Assembly: GCF_020166515.1 (NCBI RefSeq)
Contig: NZ_JAINZT010000005.1
Location: forward strand, 248,001 to 312,000
Reading direction: 5' to 3'
Source of the DNA: Robertkochia flava
GTDB lineage: Bacteria > Bacteroidota > Bacteroidia > Flavobacteriales > Flavobacteriaceae
DNA length: 64,000 nt
Shown here: piece by piece, positions 18,488-27,751 of the stretch
How the letters are laid out: each line of letters begins with the position of its first letter
Position numbering within the stretch: position 1 is the stretch's first letter
Program-made: the position numbers and the translations under genes
The notes under the pieces: model-generated
What the model was told of the DNA's origin: nothing
Seen by the model: only the letters and a program-made list of their open reading frames with translations
Databases searched by the model: none

Positions 18488-20553
18488 TGAAGAACAATTA
18501 TATCATTTGTTGTATTACCCTTTTGTTTACCCTGGGTGGGTTGCAGGCTCAAAAGCAGATGTCTAATCAAGGTCGTTTACACCTGGTAACTTCTTTCGGA
18601 GACCAAAGTGTACTCCTGCGATGGGCTCTGGACGATAAATATATTTGGCAGGATGGATTGAAATACGGCTATCGTCTGATAAGACGAACCATTGCTGTGG
18701 GGGAAGAAACTCTGGAAGTTCCGCGGGTAAGGATACTGGCAGATCCCCTTTTACCGGCACCTGAGGAGGTCTGGCGATCTGGTATGGAAAACCCCATGAC
18801 AGCAGTGGTAGCCCAGGCAATTTTTGGCGAACATTTCGAAACAACCGGAGGTAATGGTATGCAAGGATATGGCAAGATCATCATGGAAGCAGATGAACTT
18901 ACCCAACGCTATGCGTTCGCCCTGTATGCCTGTGATATGGACTTTAGTGCAGCAGAACTTTCCGGTCTTGCCTTCACAGATACCACGGCTTTGAATAATG
19001 AAACCTATGTCTATGAAGTTTCACTAGCTGCATCGTCCGGGACTCCCCTGAAGGGGATTGCCCTGGTAGGTCAGCATAAAAAACGTGATCTGCCGCAACC
19101 TTCAACCCCGGTTGCCATAGACCTTGACAGTATCATAAAACTGATCTGGAACTATGAGGAACTAAGCCGGGTGTATCCGGCTTACGATGTGGAAAGGTCT
19201 GCAGATGGTCAACATTTTAAAAGAATTAATACGCTTCCATTAACCTCCCTTCAGGGAGAACCTTCCGGGGCTATACATTTCTTTGATACCCCTCCGGGCA
19301 AAGGGTCTTACTGGTACCGGGTAAAGGGGAGGGATATTTTCGGGAACACGGGAATGCCTTCAGAAACCTTCCGGGTATCACTATTGCCATCCTTTGAGGT
19401 AACTCCGGAATTGACCTCTTTTAAGATCGAATCCGAAAATAAGATTGTTCTGGAGTGGAAGGTAGGGGAAGGGCAGGAAGCCCTGATCCATGCATGGGAG
19501 CTTTACAGTGCACCGGCTCCGGATACACTTTTTATAAAATCAACGGGCAATATACCTTCGTTACAAAGAAAGCGTATCCAGGTTCAGAAAATACCGGTAA
19601 GGTATTACCGGATACGGGCAATAGATGTTCATGGCCAATACCGTGAGTCGCCCACTTTCATGGTGCAGATTCCGGATACTGTTCCCCCTGTTGCACCCGC
19701 GCGTCTTTGGGCAGACCAAAACATAGATCGGCATCTGCAACTCCGGTGGTCCGCTGTTGAGTCGGGAGATCTCCTGGGTTATGATCTGTATTACGCCCCA
19801 TCGTTCTATGCCGGATTTTCAAAAGTGAATAAAAAGCCACTTCAGTCCACCGGCTATGATCTTCCATTAAACAAAAACTTCGGGGCCTCGACTGCGAGAT
19901 TCATAGTGAGAGCAGTTGATGAGCGGTATAATATATCGCCACCTTCAGATACGCTTAGTATTGAATTATCCCCTCCTCCGGCGGTTCCAGTGCTTACAGG
20001 GTATTCGCATCTGCCGGATAGTCAGGGTGTCAAATTGCGTTGGTCAGGACACCTACCTAAGGCAAAGGCAGGTTTCTATCTCTACAGGCTCGAATTAGAC
20101 AGTCAAATGAAGGGGGAATGGGAGGTTCTGAAATCCATCTCCCTTAAAACGGATACGGCATATACGGATGCGGAAGTGCATCCCGCAAAGATCTATCAAT
20201 ATAAAATTGGTTCATCGGCCGCTCCAGCTAAGGCTGTTTTTTCTCCGGAAATCACAGTAAAGATCCCGGCAATGGAGTCTTTGCCCCTTGAGCAGGGTCT
20301 TGGTCTCGTCGCCGACCGTTCAGCCCGTGTAATTCAGGTAAGTTGGGAGATGGATAAGGCGGGTTTGAACGAGATCTGGGTATACCGAAAAACAGGTGTA
20401 GGCAAATTTACGCTGTACAAGACCCTGGCAAGGCATAGCAAAAGTTTTACGGATCACAGGGTATTTCCCAATAACACCTATGGTTATATGGTTATTGGCC
20501 TTTATGAAAATGGCGTGCGAAAGGGCGGGGGTACGGGTGAGATCATTTTTTGA
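18484..20553 (+). CDS. Secreted protein with fibronectin type III-like repeats
   Basis: The 689-aa protein has a signal peptide ending near LGGLQAQ. After a unique part of about 200 residues (LLRWALDDKYIWQDGLKYGYRLIRR), five fibronectin III-like modules follow at roughly 205-300, 300-400, 400-495, 500-595 and 600-689. Each has the usual Trp on strand B (IKLIWNYE, IVLEWKV, LQLRWSAVE, VKLRWSGH, IQVSWEMD) and a Tyr-containing strand (YWYRVKGRD, YYRIRAID). It has no sorting tail or lipobox and ends in TGEIIF. It overlaps the 1586-aa gene by 4 bp and precedes the SprB-repeat gene by 9 bp, so it is probably a component of the same surface system. The second in-frame ATG at 18487 is an alternative start. 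Confidence 0.85.
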   Translation: MMKNNYIICCITLLFTLGGLQAQKQMSNQGRLHLVTSFGDQSVLLRWALDDKYIWQDGLKYGYRLIRRTIAVGEETLEVPRVRILADPLLPAPEEVWRSGMENPMTAVVAQAIFGEHFETTGGNGMQGYGKIIMEADELTQRYAFALYACDMDFSAAELSGLAFTDTTALNNETYVYEVSLAASSGTPLKGIALVGQHKKRDLPQPSTPVAIDLDSIIKLIWNYEELSRVYPAYDVERSADGQHFKRINTLPLTSLQGEPSGAIHFFDTPPGKGSYWYRVKGRDIFGNTGMPSETFRVSLLPSFEVTPELTSFKIESENKIVLEWKVGEGQEALIHAWELYSAPAPDTLFIKSTGNIPSLQRKRIQVQKIPVRYYRIRAIDVHGQYRESPTFMVQIPDTVPPVAPARLWADQNIDRHLQLRWSAVESGDLLGYDLYYAPSFYAGFSKVNKKPLQSTGYDLPLNKNFGASTARFIVRAVDERYNISPPSDTLSIELSPPPAVPVLTGYSHLPDSQGVKLRWSGHLPKAKAGFYLYRLELDSQMKGEWEVLKSISLKTDTAYTDAEVHPAKIYQYKIGSSAAPAKAVFSPEITVKIPAMESLPLEQGLGLVADRSARVIQVSWEMDKAGLNEIWVYRKTGVGKFTLYKTLARHSKSFTDHRVFPNNTYGYMVIGLYENGVRKGGGTGEIIF

Positions 20554-20562
20554 ACATAGATT

Positions 20563-23500
20563 ATGAAAAAATTTCTTTTACTTTTCCCGCTGTTCTTCTC
20601 CGGGTTGGTATACGGGCAGGGTTATCGCCTGGTAAGTATTCCCGTGGATTACAGCTATGAATTTAATAATGGTTTTGCAGATGGAAGCGGAACCTGTACC
20701 TCCTGCTGGACCTATGCAGGAAGGAGATCCGGAATTGTGTTAACCCAAACCGGTGAGGATATTACCGCAGGTCATTTCACCACTGAAAATGAGGTTGCCG
20801 TTTCCTTTTATGAATGGAGATCAAAGACTGTAAACCATCCATTTGAGTCCATTTATTATTGCAACAATCCCAGGTACAAAACAAAAGATGAATTCACCGG
20901 AAAGAATACAATGTACTGTATGGCAAGGGTAAACAGGGAAGACAGGATGATCACCCCCGGGACTTCCATAATATACGGTAATGCAGCAAGTAAGGATCTG
21001 GATGATCCCGACAATGCACAGCCGTTGAGTTTTATGAAGGTATGGATGCTTCCTGAGGTTCAGGAATACAATCAAACCCTTGGGTATTGCGAGTCCTTGT
21101 TTACAGCCTCCGGGGTGGATGTACCCGATGGCTACTGGGAGTATATATCAGATGAAGCTACCCAGTGGTTAAAACTTGATGGGAACTATGCCAGTCGATA
21201 TCCATTGGACATCACCCTGGAGCAATTGGATCAGAGTACTACTACCGACCTGAGAAGAATCCAATTTCTCAAATTACGGTTTGTATTACTGGCAAATGGA
21301 TCCGGGTCATTTCACGGATTGAATACGAGTAGCGCTAGCGGTTCAAGAACGGAAAAGGGAGAGGGACAACATTTTCTTGGGCCCTACAGCTTTAATATAT
21401 TCCGATGTTCTCCGGAACTCACAGCGCCACCTTTGGTTCAGAATATACTATGTCATGGCGATGGTAATGGAAGTTTTTCCCTTCAGTTCTCCAGGGCACT
21501 GTATGCCCCAAATGAAGAAAAAATGCTGATCATGCTTTACCGGGTCGTCGGCTCCGAATTTCATTTTGTAGAAAGTCGCATACTGGAGGCATCTGATCTT
21601 TTATCTGCTTCATGGAGCTGGCCACCGGAATTATCCCCCGGCACCTATCAGGTAAGGTGGATGACCAAAGAGGGAGGAGATGCCCGGGAAAGTATTCCTG
21701 ATGCGATCCGGGAGAGCTTACCGTTTAACGTAAGTGAACCTGAAACGTTAACTGGGCGTGGTGAAGTATTGCCCGTAGTGTGCAGGGGAGGGAATACGGG
21801 GGAAATTAAGATTCATGCAACCGGAGGAATCCCTCCCTACAAGTATGCAATCGACGGTGGAGAATGGCAGTCCGACCCGGATTTTCAGGGGCTTTCAGCA
21901 GGAACATATACCCTGTATCTGAAGGATGCCCATCATTGTACAACCCAGCTTACGGTTGCTGTTGAAGAGCCTTTAAGTATTCCGGAGGTACAGGTCCTCT
22001 TAGCTTCAGATCCTACCGCAAATGGTGCTTCAGACGGATTTATCACTGTGGATATTAAAGGGGGGAGTGGCTCTTATCGGTATCATTGGACCCATAATGG
22101 AAACTTTTTCTCTGACCGGCAAAACCTGAAAAATCTGGGAGGAGCTCTTTACAACCTGGTGGTTACTGATAGTAAAGGGTGTGAATCGGTATCTTACGGA
22201 ATTGAATTGACAGAACCCGATCCTCTGGGACTAACCTTTTTGTCAGGATCAGATTCCCTGGATTGTGCCGGGGGATATACCGTTTTACGTGCACAGGGTA
22301 CCGGAAGTGCTTCCGAATGGGATAACAGCTATTCCTATCTGTGGGATCATGGGGTTACCGGACCGGTTCTTACTGAAGCGGGAGCCGGAACGTATCGGGT
22401 AACTGTATCTGATAAGTACGGGAACTCTTTTAGTGCGGCCCATACCATAGATGCCCCGCCCCCCATCCTGATTCAGGAACACATTGCTCATGTGTCGTGC
22501 AAAGGGTTAAAAAACGGAAAGATCGCACTGGAGATCAGCGGGGGAGTTGCGCCTTACCGGGTGGTGTGGAATAAATGGGGCAGTCCCGGTTTTGTAAAAG
22601 AAGGCACACTCGCAGATGAATTGGCTCCGGGCTATTATGTTTATGAGATTACCGATGCCAATGGCTGTTCAGTTGATAACACGAGTTTGCCCGTGCTGGT
22701 GGAAGAGCCTTCGGAGGAACTTCGGGTTTCAGATGTCTTTATAGAAGAAATAGGAAATGCTGATTTGAATAATGGGTCCATATCTGTCCGGATTGCCGGT
22801 GGTACACCTCCTTACATGTATGAATGGATAGGTCCGGATGGGTTTATGGCATCCCAGCCGGATATATCTGGCTTAACACAAGGGGTATATACCCTTTTGG
22901 TCAGGGACCAGAATGCCGGTGGGCAATTGCAATTGGGATGCTTTATTATAGAGGAGTTTAGCTTAACAGCTCCGGACCCATTGGAGGTGACCCTGGAAAC
23001 CTTACTTCCTGTCCGCTGCCATGGAGAAAATAATGCAGTGATCCGGGCCATGATATCCGGGGGAACATCACCTTTCAATATTCAATGGTACCGTCTGGAT
23101 TCTGGAGGCGTGCAGGACTTGTCCGGGGGTGAAGATATTTTGGAAGAGCTTTCCGATGGTGGCTACTATGCACGTATCGAAGATGCTAAGGGGCAACATG
23201 CGTTATCAGATACGCTGTTTATTGCGCGACCGCCGGTTCTAGAAATTACCAGGGTGTCGGTAATCAAGGCTAAATGCAAGAACGGGAATGACGGAAGGAT
23301 AGCCTTAGAGGTGAGGGGAGGCGTGCCGCCATATACTATTTCCTGGGACAACGGGAAAACCGGAGCCCTCAATAATGGCTTATCTCCAGGAAGGTATCTT
23401 GCAACGGTAAAAGACAGCAACGGGTGTGAGATGCAGGCTGGATTTGACGTGGGGTATGAGAATAACCTGGAATTGATCCTGGAAGAGGTTCAGGATCCTC

Positions 23501-24702
23501 TGTTGGTTGGAAGCCATGATGGAATGATAAAGCTGCATGCTATGGGGGGAGTACCTCCCTACACCTTGTATTTGAATGAGGTATGGGTGGCACGGGATGC
23601 CAATGGGGAATTTTTGATAGCTGATCTAAGTGCCGGCGATTATGGGATTGTTGTGGTCGATAATGCAGGTTGTGAGGCTACCGTGGGAGTAGCACTGGCA
23701 GATCCCGGTCTGGTTGATTTTGAGGTGACTGCCCCTTCATGCCCCGGATTTTGCGACGGGACAATACTAGTCAAGGTAAATCAACCGGAAACTGCAGCTT
23801 TGGAATACCTCTGGGAATCCGGGAGCACGGCTAATTATCAGGAAGGATTATGTCCTGGCTTATATTCCGTTCAGGTTAACGGACTCTTAACCGGTTCAGC
23901 AATTTTTCAGGTGGAGATCCCGGAAACGGAGGATCCCTTGTCTGAAATTCCTGAAGAAGTGATACTGTGTTCGGAAAGTGCTGTGGTTCTGGAAATCGAT
24001 AAAAAATGGAAGGAAGAGAAGATAGAATGGTGGCGACATGGCCGGATGATCAGTGATCAACCCACGGTTATGATAGATCAGGGAGGTATTTACGAGGTAA
24101 AACTGGATCTGGGGAATTGTATCTTTTCCAAATCTATTGAGGTCATAGCCACAGAAACGGTTATGAAGGCCGAGTTTGTTATGGCTTCTCATGTGGTCTC
24201 TGAAAGTCCGGTCTGGGCGATCGATGTAACTACGCCCATACCAGAGGAGGTGGAATGGTACCTTCCTCAAAATTCAGTTATAGAAGAGCAAACGAAGGAC
24301 GGTATTGCCTTTAGGATATCAGAGCCCGGGACCTATGAAATAGGAATGCGAGTTCGTAACGGCGATTGTGAAAGCACCCTGTTTAAAACCCTTGTGGTAA
24401 CAAAGCCGGAATTGGAGGCAGAGACAAACGGAACCCATTTTGATATGAGCATTGAAGAAGTGCTGGTGTATCCAAACCCTGCAGTTTCTCATTTTTATCT
24501 GGAATTAAAACTTAAATCGGAGGCCTCGCTTCACCTGAAGGTCTATAGCCTGGCCAACAATCAACTTGTGGCCCGGCTCGATGTTTCGGGCCAACAGGAT
24601 TACCGGGAACGCGTGGACCTTTCCATGGCACCCCCGGGGATATATGCTGTACTCATCGAAATCCCCGGGGAGCGCCGGGTCTATAAACTGGTAAAATCCT
24701 GA
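20563..24702 (+). CDS. SprB-repeat surface protein with T9SS type A sorting domain
   Basis: The 1379-aa protein has a signal peptide (MKKFLLLFPLFFSGLVYGQ). A unique Cys-containing N-terminal domain covers about residues 20-290. A strand-rich linker follows, then about nine SprB-like repeats at about 400-1120, each around 75-85 residues with the pattern C-x-G-x-n-G...GG-PPY...LS-G-Y...D-x-GC (for example CKGLKNGKIALEISGGVAPY and CKNGNDGRIALEVRGGVPPY). Two Ig/PKD-like domains come next, and the last 80 residues (VLVYPNPAVSHFYLEL...GIYAVLIEIPGE) form a type A sorting domain for secretion and anchoring by T9SS. SprB-type repeats occur in gliding adhesins, but no gld/spr gene is nearby. It is the only member of this operon with its own T9SS signal. 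Confidence 0.92.
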   Translation: MKKFLLLFPLFFSGLVYGQGYRLVSIPVDYSYEFNNGFADGSGTCTSCWTYAGRRSGIVLTQTGEDITAGHFTTENEVAVSFYEWRSKTVNHPFESIYYCNNPRYKTKDEFTGKNTMYCMARVNREDRMITPGTSIIYGNAASKDLDDPDNAQPLSFMKVWMLPEVQEYNQTLGYCESLFTASGVDVPDGYWEYISDEATQWLKLDGNYASRYPLDITLEQLDQSTTTDLRRIQFLKLRFVLLANGSGSFHGLNTSSASGSRTEKGEGQHFLGPYSFNIFRCSPELTAPPLVQNILCHGDGNGSFSLQFSRALYAPNEEKMLIMLYRVVGSEFHFVESRILEASDLLSASWSWPPELSPGTYQVRWMTKEGGDARESIPDAIRESLPFNVSEPETLTGRGEVLPVVCRGGNTGEIKIHATGGIPPYKYAIDGGEWQSDPDFQGLSAGTYTLYLKDAHHCTTQLTVAVEEPLSIPEVQVLLASDPTANGASDGFITVDIKGGSGSYRYHWTHNGNFFSDRQNLKNLGGALYNLVVTDSKGCESVSYGIELTEPDPLGLTFLSGSDSLDCAGGYTVLRAQGTGSASEWDNSYSYLWDHGVTGPVLTEAGAGTYRVTVSDKYGNSFSAAHTIDAPPPILIQEHIAHVSCKGLKNGKIALEISGGVAPYRVVWNKWGSPGFVKEGTLADELAPGYYVYEITDANGCSVDNTSLPVLVEEPSEELRVSDVFIEEIGNADLNNGSISVRIAGGTPPYMYEWIGPDGFMASQPDISGLTQGVYTLLVRDQNAGGQLQLGCFIIEEFSLTAPDPLEVTLETLLPVRCHGENNAVIRAMISGGTSPFNIQWYRLDSGGVQDLSGGEDILEELSDGGYYARIEDAKGQHALSDTLFIARPPVLEITRVSVIKAKCKNGNDGRIALEVRGGVPPYTISWDNGKTGALNNGLSPGRYLATVKDSNGCEMQAGFDVGYENNLELILEEVQDPLLVGSHDGMIKLHAMGGVPPYTLYLNEVWVARDANGEFLIADLSAGDYGIVVVDNAGCEATVGVALADPGLVDFEVTAPSCPGFCDGTILVKVNQPETAALEYLWESGSTANYQEGLCPGLYSVQVNGLLTGSAIFQVEIPETEDPLSEIPEEVILCSESAVVLEIDKKWKEEKIEWWRHGRMISDQPTVMIDQGGIYEVKLDLGNCIFSKSIEVIATETVMKAEFVMASHVVSESPVWAIDVTTPIPEEVEWYLPQNSVIEEQTKDGIAFRISEPGTYEIGMRVRNGDCESTLFKTLVVTKPELEAETNGTHFDMSIEEVLVYPNPAVSHFYLELKLKSEASLHLKVYSLANNQLVARLDVSGQQDYRERVDLSMAPPGIYAVLIEIPGERRVYKLVKS

Positions 24703-24853
24703 ATGTTAAGGGGTGGGAAGAACCATTGGAAACGTTAGTTAAAGGCTTTCTTATTAATGTAGTATGCTTTACTATCCCATTTTGGCATCTCAGTTTTTAT
24801 TAATCGAAAAATGAAGTTAATAAACTGAAAATCAACATATAAAGTTTTTATAG

Positions 24854-24871
24854 ATGCTATTTTTATAGCAT
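24854..24871 (+). promoter_or_regulatory. Hairpin over the start codon of the hemolysin III gene
   Basis: ATGCTAT and ATAGCAT form a perfect 7-bp stem with a TTTT loop. The 3' arm ends in the first two bases of the start codon at 24870, so folding would hide the initiation site. A second, imperfect A+T-rich stem-loop lies just upstream (24791-24827). A role in translational control is inference. Confidence 0.5.
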
Positions 24872-25490
24872 GAAACAATCTTTACTCGAGGAGAAATTAA
24901 ATGCCTTGACCCACGGCCTGGGAGCTGCCCTGGCGGGAATCGGGTTGTTGGTGCTCATCTATTTCGATACGGGTAAGACCAGCTATTCCACCTTCAGCAT
25001 TATAGTTTACGGATTTTCTGCCCTGATCCTCTTCACGGTTTCGACCCTTTATCACTCGGCCCGCGAACCCCGGGTAAAGAATCTCTTTCGCCTGCTGGAC
25101 CATATCGCCATCTATTTTCTGATTGCCGGTACCTATACCCCCATTGGGCTGATCTCTATGGAAGAAGGTTCGGGATGGACGATGTTTACCGTAGTCTGGG
25201 TGATCGCGCTCATAGGGAGCGTATTCAAGGTGTTCTTTCTCGGCAAATACGAGCGCCTGTCCCTGATGTTCTACCTGTTTATGGGATGGCTGATCCTGTT
25301 CGACCTCAGAGGCCTTTTTGAAAACCTTTCCACTCAGGCACTCGTATTGTTACTGGTAGGCGGGGCGTTCTATACCCTGGGTACGGTGTTCTATTCAGCA
25401 AAAAAAATGCCATATCATCATGTGATATGGCATCTCTTCGTTTTATGTGGCGCGATAAGCCACTATTTTATGGTATTGATAGAGATATAA
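24870..25490 (+). CDS. Hemolysin III (TrhA/PAQR) family membrane protein
   Basis: The 206-aa protein has seven predicted helices. The family's conserved His-containing motifs are present: NALTHGLGA in the first helix region, STLYHSA after the second helix, and HHVIWHLFVLCGAISHYF in the last. The His residues are thought to bind zinc in the PAQR superfamily; despite the name, most bacterial members are not proven toxins and TrhA has been linked to membrane homeostasis. It is a single gene between the secreted operon and the lipoprotein operon, preceded by a start-codon hairpin. Confidence 0.92.
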   Translation: MKQSLLEEKLNALTHGLGAALAGIGLLVLIYFDTGKTSYSTFSIIVYGFSALILFTVSTLYHSAREPRVKNLFRLLDHIAIYFLIAGTYTPIGLISMEEGSGWTMFTVVWVIALIGSVFKVFFLGKYERLSLMFYLFMGWLILFDLRGLFENLSTQALVLLLVGGAFYTLGTVFYSAKKMPYHHVIWHLFVLCGAISHYFMVLIEI

Positions 25491-25509
25491 AAGCCTCTCT
25501 TACCGGAAA

Positions 25510-27708
25510 TTAATTGAAAAGGTAAAAGTTTGTTTTATCTATATACTCACTGTCAAAGTTATTTGTGGAGTATTCAATTTTCGGACTAATATCAATTCCT
25601 TCCAATCCTTTACTTATCATTTTTTGCATGAGTTCGTCGTAGTTAATAATACCCTCATACCGCTGAACTTCAAATTGCTGCATTTGCATGGAACCGCTGT
25701 TTAACACCGGCGCAATGGCCCAGTGTCCTATTTCTTCCGGTAATTGGGGTAATGTTAATTGGGTACTGGTCTCGCTATTAAACATGATCTTCCACTCGTA
25801 CCCTTCGCCCTTGAAGAAAAAGCTTCCAGCCTGATGACCATCTCCCATGATCCCAATGTCAATGTTGGTATTGGCATAGGTATAATCCAGGGTCCAGTTA
25901 GGATCGGTTACGGAAGTTCCCGGTAATCCTTCGCCCACAACCCGGTAACCGCCGATCTGAAGATCGTACCGGTATTGATACAGGTTGCTGTTCAGCAGGT
26001 AACTGATATCCGGGGAGTCGGTGGTAATATAATTGTGATCTTCATTGATCAGATGATATGCGCCGTTAGCAAAGTCGGTTGCATCCAGGTATCCAAAAAC
26101 TTTAAACCAACTCCTGGTTACTGATTCCTGAGGGAAATTCACAGGGGTAATGATGCGTTGTTCAAATCCCGTTCTTGAAAAATCGTTAAAATCGATCACT
26201 CCTGTTTGAGCAGACGTTCGATCCATGATATAATATTGCTGGTCGAAAGTTTCATTGTTTTCATAAAACAGATAGATCTTATCCGACGGGGTAAAGGTCT
26301 GTGAAGTTTGGGTAAGTTGAGACAGGGTAAGGTATTCGTTGGAAGACAGGTAAGATCCCTGATAATCTCTTCCTTTCCCTTTGATCTCAAAATTACCCGA
26401 AGCATTATTAACCGTATACTGAGAATAACTAACGGTGTCAAATCGTTCGGGTGCCTTTAGATTTATGACCCCAAGAACACTTTTTTTCAGATTTGCAATG
26501 GTAGAAAACCAGGTGGTATTCGAACTGTTAAATTGTGAACCAAGGGTCAGCATAAATTCATCGCTCTCGCTGATCTCTTCAAGGGTTTGAAAAATTACCG
26601 TTCTGGTAGTGGGTAATATTTCTTTTCCATCGAGCACATTTCCCTGTGTATCTGTAACGAAGAAGAAGGTCTCTGAGGCCCATGGATTAATGGTGCCTTC
26701 TGCTATGTCTACCCTCAACACCCTTCGTAAGATCGAAAATGCTAAGGAATCTTTGGAATGATTATGTAAAGAATCCCAGGCCTCGATTCGCATCATTTGC
26801 GGGCCGGTCGTAAATTGGTCAGGGTTTATGGTGAACGATGCCGATCCGGAACTATTATTAATGAGTAAGGAGTCTCCAATAAAGATTCGAAGACTGTCTG
26901 CGGTGGCATAGCGGTCTTCTGCCAGAATTTCCACAGAGATAAGGCTGTCGATCTTCTGCTCCGGCTCTAACCCGGTAAGAGTAAGGTCGGGCCCCGTATT
27001 ATCTGATATGAAACTGAGCTGATATGTCGCCATATTATTGGCCTGATCCAGGGCTGTAATAATAGCGGTGTTGGGTCCATCCGGCAGCATAGACGTATTG
27101 ATATTAAAGGAATAGGTGATACTGTCGGCCGTTGTTTCCAATAAGCTACCGTTAAGATCTATGGTTACTTCCTTAATTTCCTGGTTATCGGTAACGTTAA
27201 AAAACACCGGGTTTTGATCGCCATTTATAACACTTTCTGAATCCATGGACACTTCGGAAATTACCGGGAGTTCATTATCTACAATAATTTGTTGTTCTGT
27301 GGAAGCCTGATTCCCTGCATTATCAGTAGCGGTAACTTTTAAAGTATACAAGGTTTGAGTTTTATTGAGCTTTATACCTTTAGACTGGTAGTTGCTCAGA
27401 TCTATGGTAATGCTAAAGGGAGCTGTGGTATCCTCCCCCACCTTGTTGTTGTCTATAAATGCCTCGATCATCTGGATGCCATTCGCGTCCTTTGCATCGA
27501 CTTGTACGGTGATCTCCCGGGATACCACGGGAGGATTTGCGGGGTCGCTGGTGGATGCTGGTGGTAGTCCGGCAATAGCAAGCTCTACATCAGGAGGGGT
27601 GCTGTCGGTCTCCAGTGGGTCCGGAGCAGGATCATCCTTGGAGCAGGAAATTAAGCCAAGGAACACGAAGAAACAAAGTGAGGTAAAAAGAGTTTTAAAA
27701 GATTTCAT
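25510..27708 (-). CDS. Surface lipoprotein with Ig-like modules, paralog 3
   Basis: The 732-aa protein has a lipobox (GLISC) followed by SKDD, which fits the K-(D/E)2 type of lipoprotein surface-export signal described for Bacteroidota. Ig/cadherin-like modules cover about residues 40-330 (VSREITVQVDAKDANGIQMI, KVTATDNAGNQ, ITALDQANNMATY), and a C-terminal domain shared with its two neighbours ends the protein (HQAGSFFFKG, LPQLPEE, INYDELMQKMI). Function is unknown. It is the last of three co-directional paralogs, 43 bp after the previous one. Its first module is nearly identical in DNA to that of the neighbour. Confidence 0.87.
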   Translation of the reverse strand: MKSFKTLFTSLCFFVFLGLISCSKDDPAPDPLETDSTPPDVELAIAGLPPASTSDPANPPVVSREITVQVDAKDANGIQMIEAFIDNNKVGEDTTAPFSITIDLSNYQSKGIKLNKTQTLYTLKVTATDNAGNQASTEQQIIVDNELPVISEVSMDSESVINGDQNPVFFNVTDNQEIKEVTIDLNGSLLETTADSITYSFNINTSMLPDGPNTAIITALDQANNMATYQLSFISDNTGPDLTLTGLEPEQKIDSLISVEILAEDRYATADSLRIFIGDSLLINNSSGSASFTINPDQFTTGPQMMRIEAWDSLHNHSKDSLAFSILRRVLRVDIAEGTINPWASETFFFVTDTQGNVLDGKEILPTTRTVIFQTLEEISESDEFMLTLGSQFNSSNTTWFSTIANLKKSVLGVINLKAPERFDTVSYSQYTVNNASGNFEIKGKGRDYQGSYLSSNEYLTLSQLTQTSQTFTPSDKIYLFYENNETFDQQYYIMDRTSAQTGVIDFNDFSRTGFEQRIITPVNFPQESVTRSWFKVFGYLDATDFANGAYHLINEDHNYITTDSPDISYLLNSNLYQYRYDLQIGGYRVVGEGLPGTSVTDPNWTLDYTYANTNIDIGIMGDGHQAGSFFFKGEGYEWKIMFNSETSTQLTLPQLPEEIGHWAIAPVLNSGSMQMQQFEVQRYEGIINYDELMQKMISKGLEGIDISPKIEYSTNNFDSEYIDKTNFYLFN
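27311..27546 (-). repeat. Near-identical 236-bp block, copy A
   Basis: This segment encodes the first Ig-like module of the 732-aa lipoprotein and aligns without gaps to 29565-29800 with six mismatches, about 97% identity. Sequence on both sides diverges sharply. Confidence 0.93.
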
Positions 27709-27751
27709 GATCAGGGAGTTGGATGAAATATGTGGATTATGGTTGCTTGAA

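Noticed and set aside
13727-24702. Contractile injection or gliding-motility locus
   Set aside because: No sheath, tube, baseplate, gld or spr gene is visible in the window; SprB-like repeats alone are not enough.
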